Shown: positions 38,335 through 49,179, counted from the stretch's first letter. The stretch: DNA of 53,191 nt from DASVVT01 sp036386415 (GCA_036386415.1 DASVVT010000085.1:1-53191), one strand, 5' to 3'. Made by a program: numbers and translations. Notes: a model not told the origin generated them from the letters alone.

Positions 38335-38607
38335 TTGGCGAAACGCTTCGAGATGGGTCAGGTCCCAACCCCTGAGGAGGCTCCTGACCCATCCTACGTG
38401 CGAGCGCTGGCGCTGGCCTACGAAATCGATGAGGAGATCAAGCATGGAGCCCACGTGGACATCACGACCCTCCCGATGGGCCAGATTTGCGGCCTGAGGG
38501 CCATCTGGAAGACCCGCGACGAGATCCGGGTAAAACAGCCTCCGCCGAAAGATATCGGTGAGGTGCTCATGTTGATCCTGCTGGGACTGCAGAACCAGCG
38601 CAGGTAA
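38335..38607 (+). CDS. Small protein before the tape measure (90 aa)
   Basis: TTG start at 38335; helical protein (YVRALALAYEIDEEIKHG and the end VLMLILLGLQNQRR). Its position just before the tape measure suggests the second tail chaperone (T-like). The start could be further upstream, since the frame is open back into the previous gene. The stop is 6 bases before the tape measure GTG. Confidence 0.55.
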   Translation: MAKRFEMGQVPTPEEAPDPSYVRALALAYEIDEEIKHGAHVDITTLPMGQICGLRAIWKTRDEIRVKQPPPKDIGEVLMLILLGLQNQRR

Positions 38608-38613
38608 ACAATC

Positions 38614-41600
38614 GTGGCAGCAGCCTACGAATACGTTGTTCGAATTCCTATCCACCTCGACACGGCCTCAATGCAGGGCGAGGCCGATAAGGCTGTCGCC
38701 GTCGCCCGCAGCATGGGCCAGCGTGTGGCCGAAGAGTTGCGTAAGGCTGGGGCGGCCGGAGCCGGTGCAGCGGGCGGGCGTGGCATCGGCGGCAAAAGCG
38801 CGGCCGAGGCGGCGGCTGAAAAGGCTGAGCGCGCTGCCGAGCGCGAGGCCAAAGCTGCAGAGCGACTGGCCAGGACGAAAGTCAGAGAGGAGCAGCAGGC
38901 CTCACGCGAAATCCAGCGCATCAACGCTCAGACCGCACGTCAGGCCGAGCAGCAGGAGAAGCTCAGAGAGCGTTCCGCCAAGACCCTTGCGGACGTCCAG
39001 ATCAGGGAGTCGAGAAGAGCGGCTACCGAGATGCTGCGCTCGATGAGGGATGTTGAGCGCGGCAATCACCAGATCGCGGTGCAATCCGGAATATCCTGGT
39101 CGACATTGTTCGGCGTGACCTTCTTCGCCAACTTGGGCGCGCGCGCCGTCAGCGCCCTCATCGGCGAGTTGAAGGAGTTGCCCGGCAAGGCGGCAGGGCT
39201 CGCGGCCGACACTCAGAACGCATTGAAGGGGCTCGGCACGGAAGCAGTCTTCCGCGGCTTCAGCGAAAGCGAGGCCCAGAAGGCCGTGCAGAACCTTCGC
39301 CTGGTGAGAGGCGGCGTTGTCTCAATCACTGACGCGTCCACCGCGCTCAAGAACCTTCTGGCGACAGGGTTCGGCCTTAAAGAGGCCACTGTCCTTTTGG
39401 AGCGCTTTTCCGACGCGTCCGCATTCGGCAAGCAGAGCGCTTTGAGTCACGGCGAGGCCATCAGAAGCGCCTCTGAAGGCATTAAAAACCAGAACTCAAT
39501 CCTGGTCGATAACGTCGGGATCACCAAGAATCTTTCCGTCATCCTTCGAGAACGCGGGTTCATCATCCAGGATCTGTCGGACAAGGTGAAGGGGGCGTCG
39601 GCTCGCGAAGCTCTTTACCAGGGCCTGCTCGCTGAGTCAGCAGGACAAGTCGGCAACGCTGACAAGCTGATGTCAGGCTACACCGGCACGATCGCCGCGC
39701 AGGACATGGCCTACCAGAACCTCTACCGGGCCATCGGCAATATCATCATCACGAACCCTGCCCTGATCGAGTCAACGAAGATCGTAACGGAGCAGATCAA
39801 CGAGCAGACCGCTAGTATTACCGATGCTGAGTCGGAGACCTCTCGCTTTGCTACCAGCGCAATCAACCAGTTCGCGAGGATTAAGGCCGAACTGATACCT
39901 TTCGTGGCTCTGGTCTATAACGCTGCCAAGGCTGTCGGCCACGGCATGATGGCCGTCGCTTCCGCCTTCATCGCCACGTTGACGAGGATGATTGAAGTGG
40001 CCGTCAATAGCCTGCAGGCTATGGCTACTGCGGTCGCCAATCTGTTCATCGGAGCCGTAAATACCATTACGGGCGCGCTCGCGAAACTGCCGGCCCTGCC
40101 TGACTTTGTGCCGGGCGCCGAAGCGTTCAACGCGGTGCGCGGCATCCCGGAAATACCCAAAGTCAGCTTCCAGGCGACCGCCTTCCTTGGCAGCGACACA
40201 CACCTCAAGCTCTTCGATCAATCTATTCAGGGCGTGACCTCTTCGCTCCAGAAGATGCAGAAGATTTCGGAGGAAAGCGCCGAGTCGGACCGCAGGATCC
40301 TTAAGGCCACAGAGTTTGCTCCTACCGCCCGAAAATACGACAAGGCTATCCGGGACGCCGAGGCCAAGGAGGCGGTAGCCAGAGCTACCGCGTTGGCTGA
40401 GGCTGCGGGCGAAGCGGCCGATGGTGCCGGAGGGAAAAAGAAGGGCAAAAAGGACAAGCCTGAATTCGATAGCGACCAGATGCGCATCGCCAAAAGAATC
40501 GTGGAAGAGGGCGTGCGCATGGGTGCTCAAGAGAAGCAGATCCTTTCCGCTCTCGCAGCGGCGCTTGTCGAAAGCAATGTTAAGAACCTGCCCTACGGGG
40601 ACCGCGACAGTCTGGGCGTGTTTCAGCAGCGACCCTCACAGGGGTGGGGAACCCGCGAGCAGATAATGAGCGTCGACTACGCCGTCCGTAAATACTTTGA
40701 AGAGGCGATGCGCGTCGACCAGTCTGGTACGCCCGGGCAACTGGCCCAACGCGTTCAGCGCTCCGCCTTCCCCCGTAAATATGATCAGAGGATGGGCCAG
40801 GCGCAACGGCTCTTCGGATTAGTCCTTGGCGATAGCGGGATTGATGAGCGCGACCTTGAGGCCGGACGGGAAGCCCAGCGCAAGCGCCTTCTTGAGCAGG
40901 CTAGGGCCCGGGACGCAGCGCAGCCCGCTATGACCGTAGCCACTACTTCCGACCAGCTTCAACCGATCATCAGACTCACTGATGCGCAGAAAGCCCGCCA
41001 GAAGATAGATGAGGACTATCTGGGGCCGGGCGGCAAGTTCGAGCAGCTAATCGTCCGTCGCGAGAATCTGGTCAAAGAGGTTGAGGATGTCTGGCGCGAT
41101 GCCATCCTTGAGCGCGGCCATCGTGAGATGGATCTGATCGTCGACACCGAGCGAGCAGAGGCCCGTCTTGCTAACCTCCGTGCCGAGAATGCTGACGATC
41201 AGCTTGTGGCCCAGCGGCGGCTCCTCAAGGCTAAACAGGAGCAGGGCGATCTCGAGCAGCACATCTCCGACCTGCAGGATGAACTGGCCAACGGGCCGAT
41301 GAATCAGGCGCTGCGTGTGCAGGCCGCTCTGCTGGAGGACATCGTCAGCCTGCGCCGGCGCGAGGAAGAGGCGATTATCGAGACCAACCGGGCGCAGCTT
41401 GAGCTGGCCGACGCGACGGTCTACCACGCAGATCAGGCCAATGCCAGCGTGGCCCGCTTCCTGGCCGGCCAGAAGAACATCACCGAAATCGTCGCCGATG
41501 CCAAGATAGGTATTGTCCAGACCACGTTTGGTCTTATTGACAGCGCGCTCGACCGTTTCACGAAAAAGCTCGGCATCGTCGGCGATCTGATCAAGGACAT

Positions 41601-42966
41601 TATCGGTAGCCTCCTGAAGCTGGCCCTGTCGAAAGTGTTTCAGAGCCTGTTCGGACTCGGCGGAGGTGGAGGCATCTTTGGGGGCGGAGGAGGTGGCGGT
41701 GTGCTGGGCGGTGCTGGGGGTGGCGGCATCTTCGGCGGGCCAGGCATCGGCTTCCCCGGAGGCATCCCAGGCTTAGGTGGGATTCTGGCAGCAGCAACCG
41801 GAGGGGGAAGCAGTCCGCTTGGGATTCCGGCCGCGCTCAGCTCTCAGCAGATACAGGCTGGGCTGGCCAGCGCCCATGCCTACGGACCAATGGGGCCCGG
41901 TGGCGTCGGAGGCAGCCTCGCCGGGGGCGGCCTAAGGGCTTCAATTGCAGGAGCCCTACCTCTGCTTGGTCTCGGTCTTGGGGCCGGTCTGGTTGGTGGC
42001 GGCCAGGGTCTCTCTGCCGTCGTTGGCGGCGCCGGGGGTCTCTTGGCCGGTGGCATTGGTGCGGCATTTCTGGCCCCCAGCATCTTCGGTACGAGCGCCT
42101 TTGCCACGTCCACCCTGCTCCCGTTCTTGACCAATCCGTTCACCATCGCGGCGGCCGGAGCTCTGCTGGTCGGGGCATTCTTCCTCAATCGAGACAAGAA
42201 GCGCAAGGCTGCCGAGAAACAGCGCAACAAGCTTGGCACAGATGCACTGGCCCAGCTGCAAACCATACTCACCAGAGTCAACTCCTATGGCTCCGACCAC
42301 ATGGATGGCGAGACTGCTATTGCGGCAGCCATGCAGGTCAGGGAGCAGTACATACAGGGCGTGCAGGCCCTTCAGGACGGCAAGGCCAGGCGCCATGGCA
42401 TGCAGGATGTTGCTCGCCTCGATACGGTCATTGCTCAGATCAGGGCGGCCGCCGGTAGACGCGATAAAGAGGACGCCGAGGCGGCTCGCGTTCGGGAGAA
42501 GCTGACCCCGGCATTCGCCAGAGGCGGTCCGACTAATAGGACTGATTTCCTCTACAACCCTCGGGGCTATGTCCGGGGGCCGGGGACGTCGCAGAGCGAT
42601 TCGATCTTGACTTATTTCCCACACACCAATCAGTGGGCCAGGCTGAGTGATACGGAGTTTGTGATCGATGCCGAGACCACGCGCAACGTCACCGTCGAGC
42701 GCCTCCAGCGCATGGTTGAAACCAAGGGCAGGGAGCTGGCAAGCGGCGGCCCACTCGTTCCGCAACCTTCTCTCGACAGTCGGCTACAGGGACTCCAGTT
42801 CGGCGTGACTGTTAATAATTACGGTGACTACACGGAGGCCGTGCTGGAGGTGCTGGACTCGGAGACGGGGCAGAAAAAGATCGTCGATGCCGTGAGCAGC
42901 CCAGAGGGCAAGAAGAAGTTCGCCAGCGTTTACCGGGAGCGCAAACAGAACCGGGAGATAGTGTAG
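38614..42966 (+). CDS. Tail tape measure protein with embedded lysozyme-like domain
   Basis: A 1450-residue protein, the largest in the element, implying a tail of roughly 200 nm by the usual residue-to-length rule. The order is a coiled coil (about 40-150), membrane-like helices (about 430-490), and a muralytic lysozyme-like region (about 620-735: ALVESNVKNLPYGDRDSLGV and FQQRPSQGWGTREQIMSV). A coiled coil (about 800-950), a Gly-rich stretch (about 1015-1065), hydrophobic helices (about 1110-1190) and a charged end follow. The lysozyme-like part would open peptidoglycan during entry. GTG start. Confidence 0.9.
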   Translation: MAAAYEYVVRIPIHLDTASMQGEADKAVAVARSMGQRVAEELRKAGAAGAGAAGGRGIGGKSAAEAAAEKAERAAEREAKAAERLARTKVREEQQASREIQRINAQTARQAEQQEKLRERSAKTLADVQIRESRRAATEMLRSMRDVERGNHQIAVQSGISWSTLFGVTFFANLGARAVSALIGELKELPGKAAGLAADTQNALKGLGTEAVFRGFSESEAQKAVQNLRLVRGGVVSITDASTALKNLLATGFGLKEATVLLERFSDASAFGKQSALSHGEAIRSASEGIKNQNSILVDNVGITKNLSVILRERGFIIQDLSDKVKGASAREALYQGLLAESAGQVGNADKLMSGYTGTIAAQDMAYQNLYRAIGNIIITNPALIESTKIVTEQINEQTASITDAESETSRFATSAINQFARIKAELIPFVALVYNAAKAVGHGMMAVASAFIATLTRMIEVAVNSLQAMATAVANLFIGAVNTITGALAKLPALPDFVPGAEAFNAVRGIPEIPKVSFQATAFLGSDTHLKLFDQSIQGVTSSLQKMQKISEESAESDRRILKATEFAPTARKYDKAIRDAEAKEAVARATALAEAAGEAADGAGGKKKGKKDKPEFDSDQMRIAKRIVEEGVRMGAQEKQILSALAAALVESNVKNLPYGDRDSLGVFQQRPSQGWGTREQIMSVDYAVRKYFEEAMRVDQSGTPGQLAQRVQRSAFPRKYDQRMGQAQRLFGLVLGDSGIDERDLEAGREAQRKRLLEQARARDAAQPAMTVATTSDQLQPIIRLTDAQKARQKIDEDYLGPGGKFEQLIVRRENLVKEVEDVWRDAILERGHREMDLIVDTERAEARLANLRAENADDQLVAQRRLLKAKQEQGDLEQHISDLQDELANGPMNQALRVQAALLEDIVSLRRREEEAIIETNRAQLELADATVYHADQANASVARFLAGQKNITEIVADAKIGIVQTTFGLIDSALDRFTKKLGIVGDLIKDIIGSLLKLALSKVFQSLFGLGGGGGIFGGGGGGGVLGGAGGGGIFGGPGIGFPGGIPGLGGILAAATGGGSSPLGIPAALSSQQIQAGLASAHAYGPMGPGGVGGSLAGGGLRASIAGALPLLGLGLGAGLVGGGQGLSAVVGGAGGLLAGGIGAAFLAPSIFGTSAFATSTLLPFLTNPFTIAAAGALLVGAFFLNRDKKRKAAEKQRNKLGTDALAQLQTILTRVNSYGSDHMDGETAIAAAMQVREQYIQGVQALQDGKARRHGMQDVARLDTVIAQIRAAAGRRDKEDAEAARVREKLTPAFARGGPTNRTDFLYNPRGYVRGPGTSQSDSILTYFPHTNQWARLSDTEFVIDAETTRNVTVERLQRMVETKGRELASGGPLVPQPSLDSRLQGLQFGVTVNNYGDYTEAVLEVLDSETGQKKIVDAVSSPEGKKKFASVYRERKQNREIV

Positions 42967-42972
42967 CTATAT

Positions 42973-43800
42973 ATGGGCAGAGCAGCTAACGCCGGGCGCG
43001 ATGCGCTGATTGCAGGCCGCAAGAACATTGCCGAGACGGTGGTGCTCGACCTCGTCTTGATCAACAGTCTCCCGAAGACCTACACGGCATCGGCGGCCAC
43101 CGACAAGCTAACCTCAACCGCCCATGGCCGCATCGACGGTGACCGCGTACTTTTACGCAACGACAAGGGCTTCCTGCCGAAGCCGCTAGAGCCTCTCTTA
43201 GCGTACTACGTCAGGGACGCGACGGCCAATGATCTGAGGCTGTCGCTGACGCCCGGAGGCTCTGCGATAGATATCACATGGGGCGGTTCCGGCACGAATA
43301 CTCTCGTGGGCGTGAACGTCATCTATCTCGGAGCCAAGGGCGTTACGGTGGAAGGGCGTCAGTATCTACCCAAGCTGCGCCCTACCGATGTGCTCAAGTT
43401 CACGGCAAGTGAAATAGTTGACCGGCTGCCCGTGGAGGTGTCGAACGTAGATAAGGTCATGGGCATTACGGTAGCCAGCCAGGTGTCGGTGCTAGATGGC
43501 GCTCTCGGCATCGTGGGCGTCGTCCACGGGAACACTCGAACGGGGGAGAATTTCTACACAGTAAAAATGCCGGGCGAGATCATGAATGCCGTGGTCAACG
43601 AGGCCGATTCTACTGTGACCTTCGTCGTGGTCTCGGATACCGAGGCGTGTATCTTCGTGGGCGAGCTGGGCTCGGACCACTTCAAGATCAGGGATGTTCC
43701 GGCGCAGGTCGCGCAGGTCTACAACGACTTGGGCGACCCCGATAACATCTGGGGCACGCGCACCAAACCATGGCTCTACGACAACTTTCTAGGTAGCTGA
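42973..43800 (+). CDS. Distal tail-type structural protein (275 aa)
   Basis: A strand-rich protein directly after the tape measure, in the place of distal tail or minor tail proteins. The C-terminal third (TVTFVVVSDTEACIFVGELG, then FKIRDVPAQVAQVYNDLG) is ordered. No motif names the family. Two bases separate it from the next gene, so they are likely co-translated. Confidence 0.6.
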   Translation: MGRAANAGRDALIAGRKNIAETVVLDLVLINSLPKTYTASAATDKLTSTAHGRIDGDRVLLRNDKGFLPKPLEPLLAYYVRDATANDLRLSLTPGGSAIDITWGGSGTNTLVGVNVIYLGAKGVTVEGRQYLPKLRPTDVLKFTASEIVDRLPVEVSNVDKVMGITVASQVSVLDGALGIVGVVHGNTRTGENFYTVKMPGEIMNAVVNEADSTVTFVVVSDTEACIFVGELGSDHFKIRDVPAQVAQVYNDLGDPDNIWGTRTKPWLYDNFLGS

Positions 43801-43802
43801 CG

Positions 43803-44396
43803 ATGGCTATACCAATACTCAATCCAGCCGGGCCTCTGGCAGAAGACGGTCTCAACGTGGTTGCCAACGGGCGCGTTATCGAGGCGAAGGTGCTCGTTGT
43901 GGCCTCGACCAACGTCGACGTGGTCTGGTCGGTTGACGGTGGCGTGCTCTCCAACGTGGCGGCCCGATCCGTGACGTGGACACTCCCCAACATCACAGAT
44001 ATCTTTGTCCTGACGGCCAAGAATGCCGCCAACTTGGCCGAGGTAAAGACGCTCACCGTCACGGTGCAGGCCATCGTGCCCCCTATGTACGGGTTTCCGG
44101 CTGAGGTCGATCGCGGCAAGGAGGCTCGCCGGTTCAAACCAGCTGTCGGCCCGGCTGAGGTGCGAGAGGACACGGGGGTGCTTGAGAAATGGGATCTGAG
44201 CCGTGAAGACCAAGACCCGACCGAGTTCTATACCTTTGTTGAGGCGTGGCACGACGGGAACTTTCCCGGCAGAACGTGTTTACTGGTGGACTATCAGAAG
44301 GCGGTCACAATACAGGTGGAGATAGTGTCGAAGTTGCGAAAGAAACGCACGTCCACGGGTATGTCGTGGAGCTGTACGGTGGAGCAGGTGTCGTAG
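43803..44396 (+). CDS. Minor tail protein with Ig-like domain
   Basis: A 197-residue protein. Residues about 20-95 (EAKVLVVASTNVDVVWSVDGG and VTWTLPNITDIFVLTAKN) have the strand pattern of a bacterial Ig-like domain, common in tail proteins that contact cell surfaces. The C-terminal part (EFYTFVEAWHDGNFPGRT) is a second small domain. The stop lies 4 bases before the next ATG. Confidence 0.62.
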   Translation: MAIPILNPAGPLAEDGLNVVANGRVIEAKVLVVASTNVDVVWSVDGGVLSNVAARSVTWTLPNITDIFVLTAKNAANLAEVKTLTVTVQAIVPPMYGFPAEVDRGKEARRFKPAVGPAEVREDTGVLEKWDLSREDQDPTEFYTFVEAWHDGNFPGRTCLLVDYQKAVTIQVEIVSKLRKKRTSTGMSWSCTVEQVS

Positions 44397-44400
44397 GACC

Positions 44401-47169
44401 ATGGCCGAGCAGAAGGCACACATCGAGACCGATAGGGCCACACGGCTAGCTATCTCCCATGGCATGCAGCCCGTGGGAACCGGCAACAAGCTTGTTCGCT
44501 GGGAGGATTTTCCGTCTGGCGATACTGTGCAGAAATCGTTCGAATCGTTCCTGGGAATGGGGCCGTGGGAGGAGCAGGTAGCCGGATATTACGACGGCTA
44601 TATCCTCGACCCGGCCGATCTGGCGTTTCATCCCGGCAACGAGATAGACCTACCGGATCAATTCACCGGGCAGACAGCCTCGGCGGGGTTACGACATCCG
44701 CGAGTGGCCTACCAGCGCGGGCGTCTCAAGCCTGGGCAGGCCGCCGACAATCGACCAGACGCCTACGTCGGCATCTACAAGACGCTCAAGACGGCTGACT
44801 ATAACGGGGCCGGGGAGCAAATCGACCAAAACGGGGTGCTCGTCCCGGCCAGTGGCAACCCGCTCGATTACTTCTTCTACAAACCGAACGCGGCCAACGT
44901 CGTAGCTGATTATGTTCTCCGGTGGTTCAAGCGCGGGCGTGCCCGTATTAACTGGCCAGTATGGGTGGACTGGCGCGACTGGAACGATGAACCGCTCTTT
45001 TGGGATAACGGCTCGAACACCCCGACCAACATTACCATCGGCATTATAGCTGACGAGGGTGAGCTTCCAGCCGGAGACTACAACGCCATCCGGATCGCCG
45101 CCTATAAGGGAGCCGATGTTACGTCTGCGTCAGACCCGGCTTCCGTCACCATCGAGGGATTCGGCACGGGGAGTCTGGAGATTAGCTGGGGTGAGGTGGA
45201 GGGTGTTGACGGCTACCGCGTATGGATTAACTCGAACAAATACTTCACGGTGGTCGGGCAGGGTAACACCACCATCACGATCACGACGCTGACCGGGGCG
45301 CTAACCGGAGCTCCCCCGACCCACGCCACCGGGGCACTACGCACGCAGGTGCGCCGTTTCGAGTCGCACCTGTTCATGCTTCCACCGTTTCGGCTAGGCG
45401 ATGTCCTCCTGCGTATTGCGCAGGTCTCCTGTATGAAGTTTCAGGACGTTGATGGGAGGCTTAGCTTCTTTGCTCCCGTCAACCGAGCGCCAATCTTCAC
45501 CTACGACATGACCGAGATCGAGCGCCGGTCGTTCAGGACGTGGCAGATCGATCGCCGCGAGCGACCGAGGGAGATAACGGTCGTTTACCGGAACCTTGAC
45601 GACCCGCTGCTACCCGTTGCAGACCCCCCGGTCTCGATCAAGCGGGACAACCTACACGGCCAGCCCTTTATTATCGACGCCGGAACGTGTAATCGAGGAC
45701 AGGCCGAGCGCATCGGCAACTATTGGGCGCGAAGACTGTGCGACTCCGACACCGTGGCCGAGGCCAATATCGGGCCGCGCTCTTTCATTGCCGTGCCCTG
45801 TGATGTAATAAGCTTTACCCATACAGAGACCCAGTGGGAGAATGTTCGCTTTGAAATCCTTCAGAAGGAAGAGCACGGCGACCGCAGTCTAACCGATCAC
45901 GTGAAGCTGCAGACCTCTCCTCTTAATCTCTACTCGGACACTTCATCGGCTGCCAGCCCGCGCCCGTTCCCGGCCACGCGTAATAATCCATACCTGCCAC
46001 CGCCGGCTGTGGTCTCTGCTGACCGGACGGAGGTCGGCGTCACCGGCCCGGACGGCACACTCGATACGGCCATACGGGTCGATGTGCTGTTCCGGCGCTA
46101 CGGTGGACTCGGCGGCCAGCGTGGCCGCATCTTCTACAAGAAATCAACCGAGGCCGACGCTCTATACAAGCTGGCCGGGTTGATCACTCCCGACCCCGTA
46201 TCCCTAACTGGCAGCCTAAACATTCGGGGCGTGGACCTCCTGACCTACAACATCAAGGTGGTGACGGAGAGCCCGTACGCCTCGGACCCGGCCACTGCCA
46301 CAACGATTCTGCCGCCCATCACGATCACGGGCAGCGCTGCCCCGCCCTCCACGCCGGTCGAACTTCGCCTCGATTACGACCGAACGACCAGCATTGCCAA
46401 CTCGTGGGTGGTGCTTGATTGGGACCCCGTGCCAGACCGTGAGCCCGGCCTCGTCTACGTCCTCTACAAGGTGGTAGCCGGGGTTGAGATATGGATGTGG
46501 CAGGGCAAGCTGACCAGCTGGCAGTTCCATCCGCTAGCCGGTGATACCACGATTGATTTGCGACTCTATACCAAGCTGGGAAACATTCGCAGCGCCGGTT
46601 ACGCCTCGGCCACGGTTACGGTGGTCCCATTGGCTGCCCCTGTCACGTACACCGTGACCTTCACAGGCAGGGCACGTGTCCATAAGGCGGCCAAGGTCAC
46701 GAACATGGTCGGCTACCGGATCACAAAAGACAATGGGGCCAACGCTCCCGGTGCTCTGGTGGCCGTGGTCATGACCACCGAGGCCCTGCTTTGGACGGAT
46801 GAGCACCAAGAGGACGACGCCCGCGTGCAGAAATATTGGGTGCAGGTCATTGATCGCTGGGGCAACTACGGAGCAGGACGCTCCTACACCAGCAGCGTCC
46901 CAGTGCCGGGCAAGCCAACGGTCGTCCCCGGCACTCCCGTACGCGGCTTAACCCCCGTGGCTATCACGCCTCACGCGACAACCATCGTGGCCGCAATTAC
47001 CATGACGGCCATCAAGTGGGGATCAGATCTTGCGGTCACCAAGAACGTGAAGGAAGTACAGCTCGGCGGTGACGTGCGGAAATATAACGTGCCACCCATC
47101 GCCGGGTTTAGCAAAGTCTACGTCAAGGCGGCCCATAGAGACCCATTCGGATGGGGCATCTATGGCTAG
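44401..47169 (+). CDS. Central tail hub/fibre protein (gpJ-like)
   Basis: A 922-residue protein. The N-terminal half (RFESHLFMLPPFRLGDVLLRI, ERRSFRTWQIDRRERPREITVVYRN, quoted in part) resembles the hub part of siphovirus tail-tip proteins. An FN3-like domain is at about 225-305 (SLEISWGEVEGVDGYRVW), and two or three more FN3-like domains follow at about 540-900 (WVVLDWDPVPDREPGLVYVLY). It likely forms the tail tip and helps choose receptors. Confidence 0.72.
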   Translation: MAEQKAHIETDRATRLAISHGMQPVGTGNKLVRWEDFPSGDTVQKSFESFLGMGPWEEQVAGYYDGYILDPADLAFHPGNEIDLPDQFTGQTASAGLRHPRVAYQRGRLKPGQAADNRPDAYVGIYKTLKTADYNGAGEQIDQNGVLVPASGNPLDYFFYKPNAANVVADYVLRWFKRGRARINWPVWVDWRDWNDEPLFWDNGSNTPTNITIGIIADEGELPAGDYNAIRIAAYKGADVTSASDPASVTIEGFGTGSLEISWGEVEGVDGYRVWINSNKYFTVVGQGNTTITITTLTGALTGAPPTHATGALRTQVRRFESHLFMLPPFRLGDVLLRIAQVSCMKFQDVDGRLSFFAPVNRAPIFTYDMTEIERRSFRTWQIDRRERPREITVVYRNLDDPLLPVADPPVSIKRDNLHGQPFIIDAGTCNRGQAERIGNYWARRLCDSDTVAEANIGPRSFIAVPCDVISFTHTETQWENVRFEILQKEEHGDRSLTDHVKLQTSPLNLYSDTSSAASPRPFPATRNNPYLPPPAVVSADRTEVGVTGPDGTLDTAIRVDVLFRRYGGLGGQRGRIFYKKSTEADALYKLAGLITPDPVSLTGSLNIRGVDLLTYNIKVVTESPYASDPATATTILPPITITGSAAPPSTPVELRLDYDRTTSIANSWVVLDWDPVPDREPGLVYVLYKVVAGVEIWMWQGKLTSWQFHPLAGDTTIDLRLYTKLGNIRSAGYASATVTVVPLAAPVTYTVTFTGRARVHKAAKVTNMVGYRITKDNGANAPGALVAVVMTTEALLWTDEHQEDDARVQKYWVQVIDRWGNYGAGRSYTSSVPVPGKPTVVPGTPVRGLTPVAITPHATTIVAAITMTAIKWGSDLAVTKNVKEVQLGGDVRKYNVPPIAGFSKVYVKAAHRDPFGWGIYG

Positions 47170-47191
47170 CCAGACAGGAGGGTAACATCCC

Positions 47192-49165
47192 ATGCCGGAA
47201 AATGTGGAACCACCCGATGACGGATCTGATGGTGCGGAGACCGCAACTCTACATCTCACGTTGGCCGAGATTGCGGACGATCCCTACAACTATGCCTCGG
47301 ACCCCAACTTCGAGAGGAATGACGGATCGTGGCCCGTAGCCAATGCTCCCGGCGCAGAGGGTGACCAGCTCGATAGCGTCTGGACGATAGAGGCCAACCA
47401 TGCCTACGTGGGCAACAAAAGTCTGCGCTGCGCCAACCGTGCCGGTGGTTGGTCAAGGCTGCCCAATAGCAATGTGTTCGAGTGTTCCGAGGGCGACCGT
47501 TACCATGTGCGCGTCTTTGTAGAAACCGTGCACGACACGGCATTTAATCTAGGCCAAGCAGGCGTGATCCTAGAGTTCTACGACGCCGACGATGAACTGA
47601 TAAACGACCCCATCGCCACCTCCTTGGCGGGCCCGCAAGTGGCGTACGCGGAGACTCCCACCGATGTGGTCCACTCCGCCCCTTCGGGAACCGCTAAGAT
47701 ACGCATCACCATGTATACGTACGACCAGACGGAGGGCTACTGGCACTTCGATCAGGTTCGCGTTACGCGGGCATGGAGTCGGGAGCAGATGGCGAGCGAC
47801 ATCCTGAGGGCGATCGCAGCCGTGAGTGATTTGGTGGAGGAGGACTCCATGGTTTACTTCACGGCTGCTGTGGAGGCCGCCATTACCGCCCTCAGCCCCT
47901 TCGCCCGGACACTGCTGGATGATCCGGACGAGGCGGCCATGCGGGCAACGCTGGGGCTGGGAAACTCGGCCACGAAGAATGTCGGCACTACCGCAGGAAC
48001 CGTGGCTGCCGGGGACGACTCCCGCTTCGGGGGTGGTACTCCTGCGAACGACTCCGTCACCAACGCCATCCTTGCCAATATGGCGGCTAAGACCTATAAG
48101 GGGCGCACCACCAATAGTGTGGGCGACCCCGAAGATGTGCCTGCGGCCACACTGAAGGCAGATCTGGGCTTAGTCAAAGGAGACGTGGGACTGGGCAATG
48201 TTGATAACACATCTGACCTCAACAAACCCATCTCAACGGCACAGCAGACGGCCCTGAACGCCAAGCAGCCGTTAGACCAAGATCTAACGGACATTGCCGC
48301 GCTCGCACCTGTCAACGACGATGTTATCCAGCGCAAAAGCGGCGCGTGGACAAACCGGACAGTGGCGCAACTCAAAGCCGATCTAGCTTTAGGCGCGGCA
48401 GACAACGTAACACACGGCAGCCTTGCTCTTAGCGGCTCGGTCTCACCCATCCTCGACGTGGTGACCTCTGGCGCTGGCGTCCCGTTCCAGATGCAGAACA
48501 CGTCGAACACGTCCTTCAGTGGCTTCAACTTCAAGGACGATGCTGGAACATTAGTCGCGTCGTTCGTCGCTTCTAACTCAGGAGCATCCGTCCACCCCGG
48601 CAATGTTTGGTGCGGCACTCGTAATGCTTCGGACTTCATTTTTGTCACGAACGGTACGACCGAGCGAATGCGTATCACCTCCACAGGCGACGTGAGCATC
48701 GGTGCTCCTGCGGCTGTGGCCGCCAAGCTTCACGTGAGGCAGGCGACACTCGGCAGCGAGGTGCAGAGGCTGGAAAGCACGGCAACTAATGACGACCCGG
48801 TCGAGATGGTCTACCAGAACCGTGCGGCGACCACTACGGCCACGGTCACGACCCTGCACACGTTCACGGTCCCGGCTTCGACCACCTACGCCATAGAGGC
48901 AATAATAGTGGCCCGCAGGACGGGCGGCTCGGCGGGAACGGCTGAGGACGGAGCTTTCTATAAGATTGCGGCTGTCTTCAAGAATGTCTCGGGCGCAGCT
49001 ACCATCATCGGGGCCGTGCAGCAGTTGGTCGCACAGGAGAGTCAGGCGGGATGGGACGCTACTTTCGATGTTACCGGAGCGACTGTCAGATGCCGCGTCA
49101 CAGGAGCATTGAACAACAACATCACGTGGCACATGACGGCGCGTGTCTGGCAGGTGTCCACTTAG
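47192..49165 (+). CDS. Tail fibre/receptor-binding protein
   Basis: A 657-residue protein. An N-terminal carbohydrate-binding-like beta sandwich (about 30-195, with NKSLRCANRAGGWSRLP and YHVRVFVETVHDTAFNLG) leads to phage fibre repeats (LGLGNSATKNVGTTAGTVAA, GLGNVDNTSDLNKPISTAQQ) and a trimeric-type shaft with RMRITSTGDVSIG. The C-terminal beta domain (about 540-657) is a possible tip. It probably binds the host surface and would vary between relatives. Confidence 0.8.
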   Translation: MPENVEPPDDGSDGAETATLHLTLAEIADDPYNYASDPNFERNDGSWPVANAPGAEGDQLDSVWTIEANHAYVGNKSLRCANRAGGWSRLPNSNVFECSEGDRYHVRVFVETVHDTAFNLGQAGVILEFYDADDELINDPIATSLAGPQVAYAETPTDVVHSAPSGTAKIRITMYTYDQTEGYWHFDQVRVTRAWSREQMASDILRAIAAVSDLVEEDSMVYFTAAVEAAITALSPFARTLLDDPDEAAMRATLGLGNSATKNVGTTAGTVAAGDDSRFGGGTPANDSVTNAILANMAAKTYKGRTTNSVGDPEDVPAATLKADLGLVKGDVGLGNVDNTSDLNKPISTAQQTALNAKQPLDQDLTDIAALAPVNDDVIQRKSGAWTNRTVAQLKADLALGAADNVTHGSLALSGSVSPILDVVTSGAGVPFQMQNTSNTSFSGFNFKDDAGTLVASFVASNSGASVHPGNVWCGTRNASDFIFVTNGTTERMRITSTGDVSIGAPAAVAAKLHVRQATLGSEVQRLESTATNDDPVEMVYQNRAATTTATVTTLHTFTVPASTTYAIEAIIVARRTGGSAGTAEDGAFYKIAAVFKNVSGAATIIGAVQQLVAQESQAGWDATFDVTGATVRCRVTGALNNNITWHMTARVWQVST

Positions 49166-49179
49166 GAGGGGGAAGCAAG

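Noticed and set aside
38280..38335. Lambda G/GT-type -1 frameshift between 37466 and 38335 genes
   Set aside because: The -1 frame is open, but no XXXYYYZ slippery heptamer is visible in the overlap, so separate translation is assumed.
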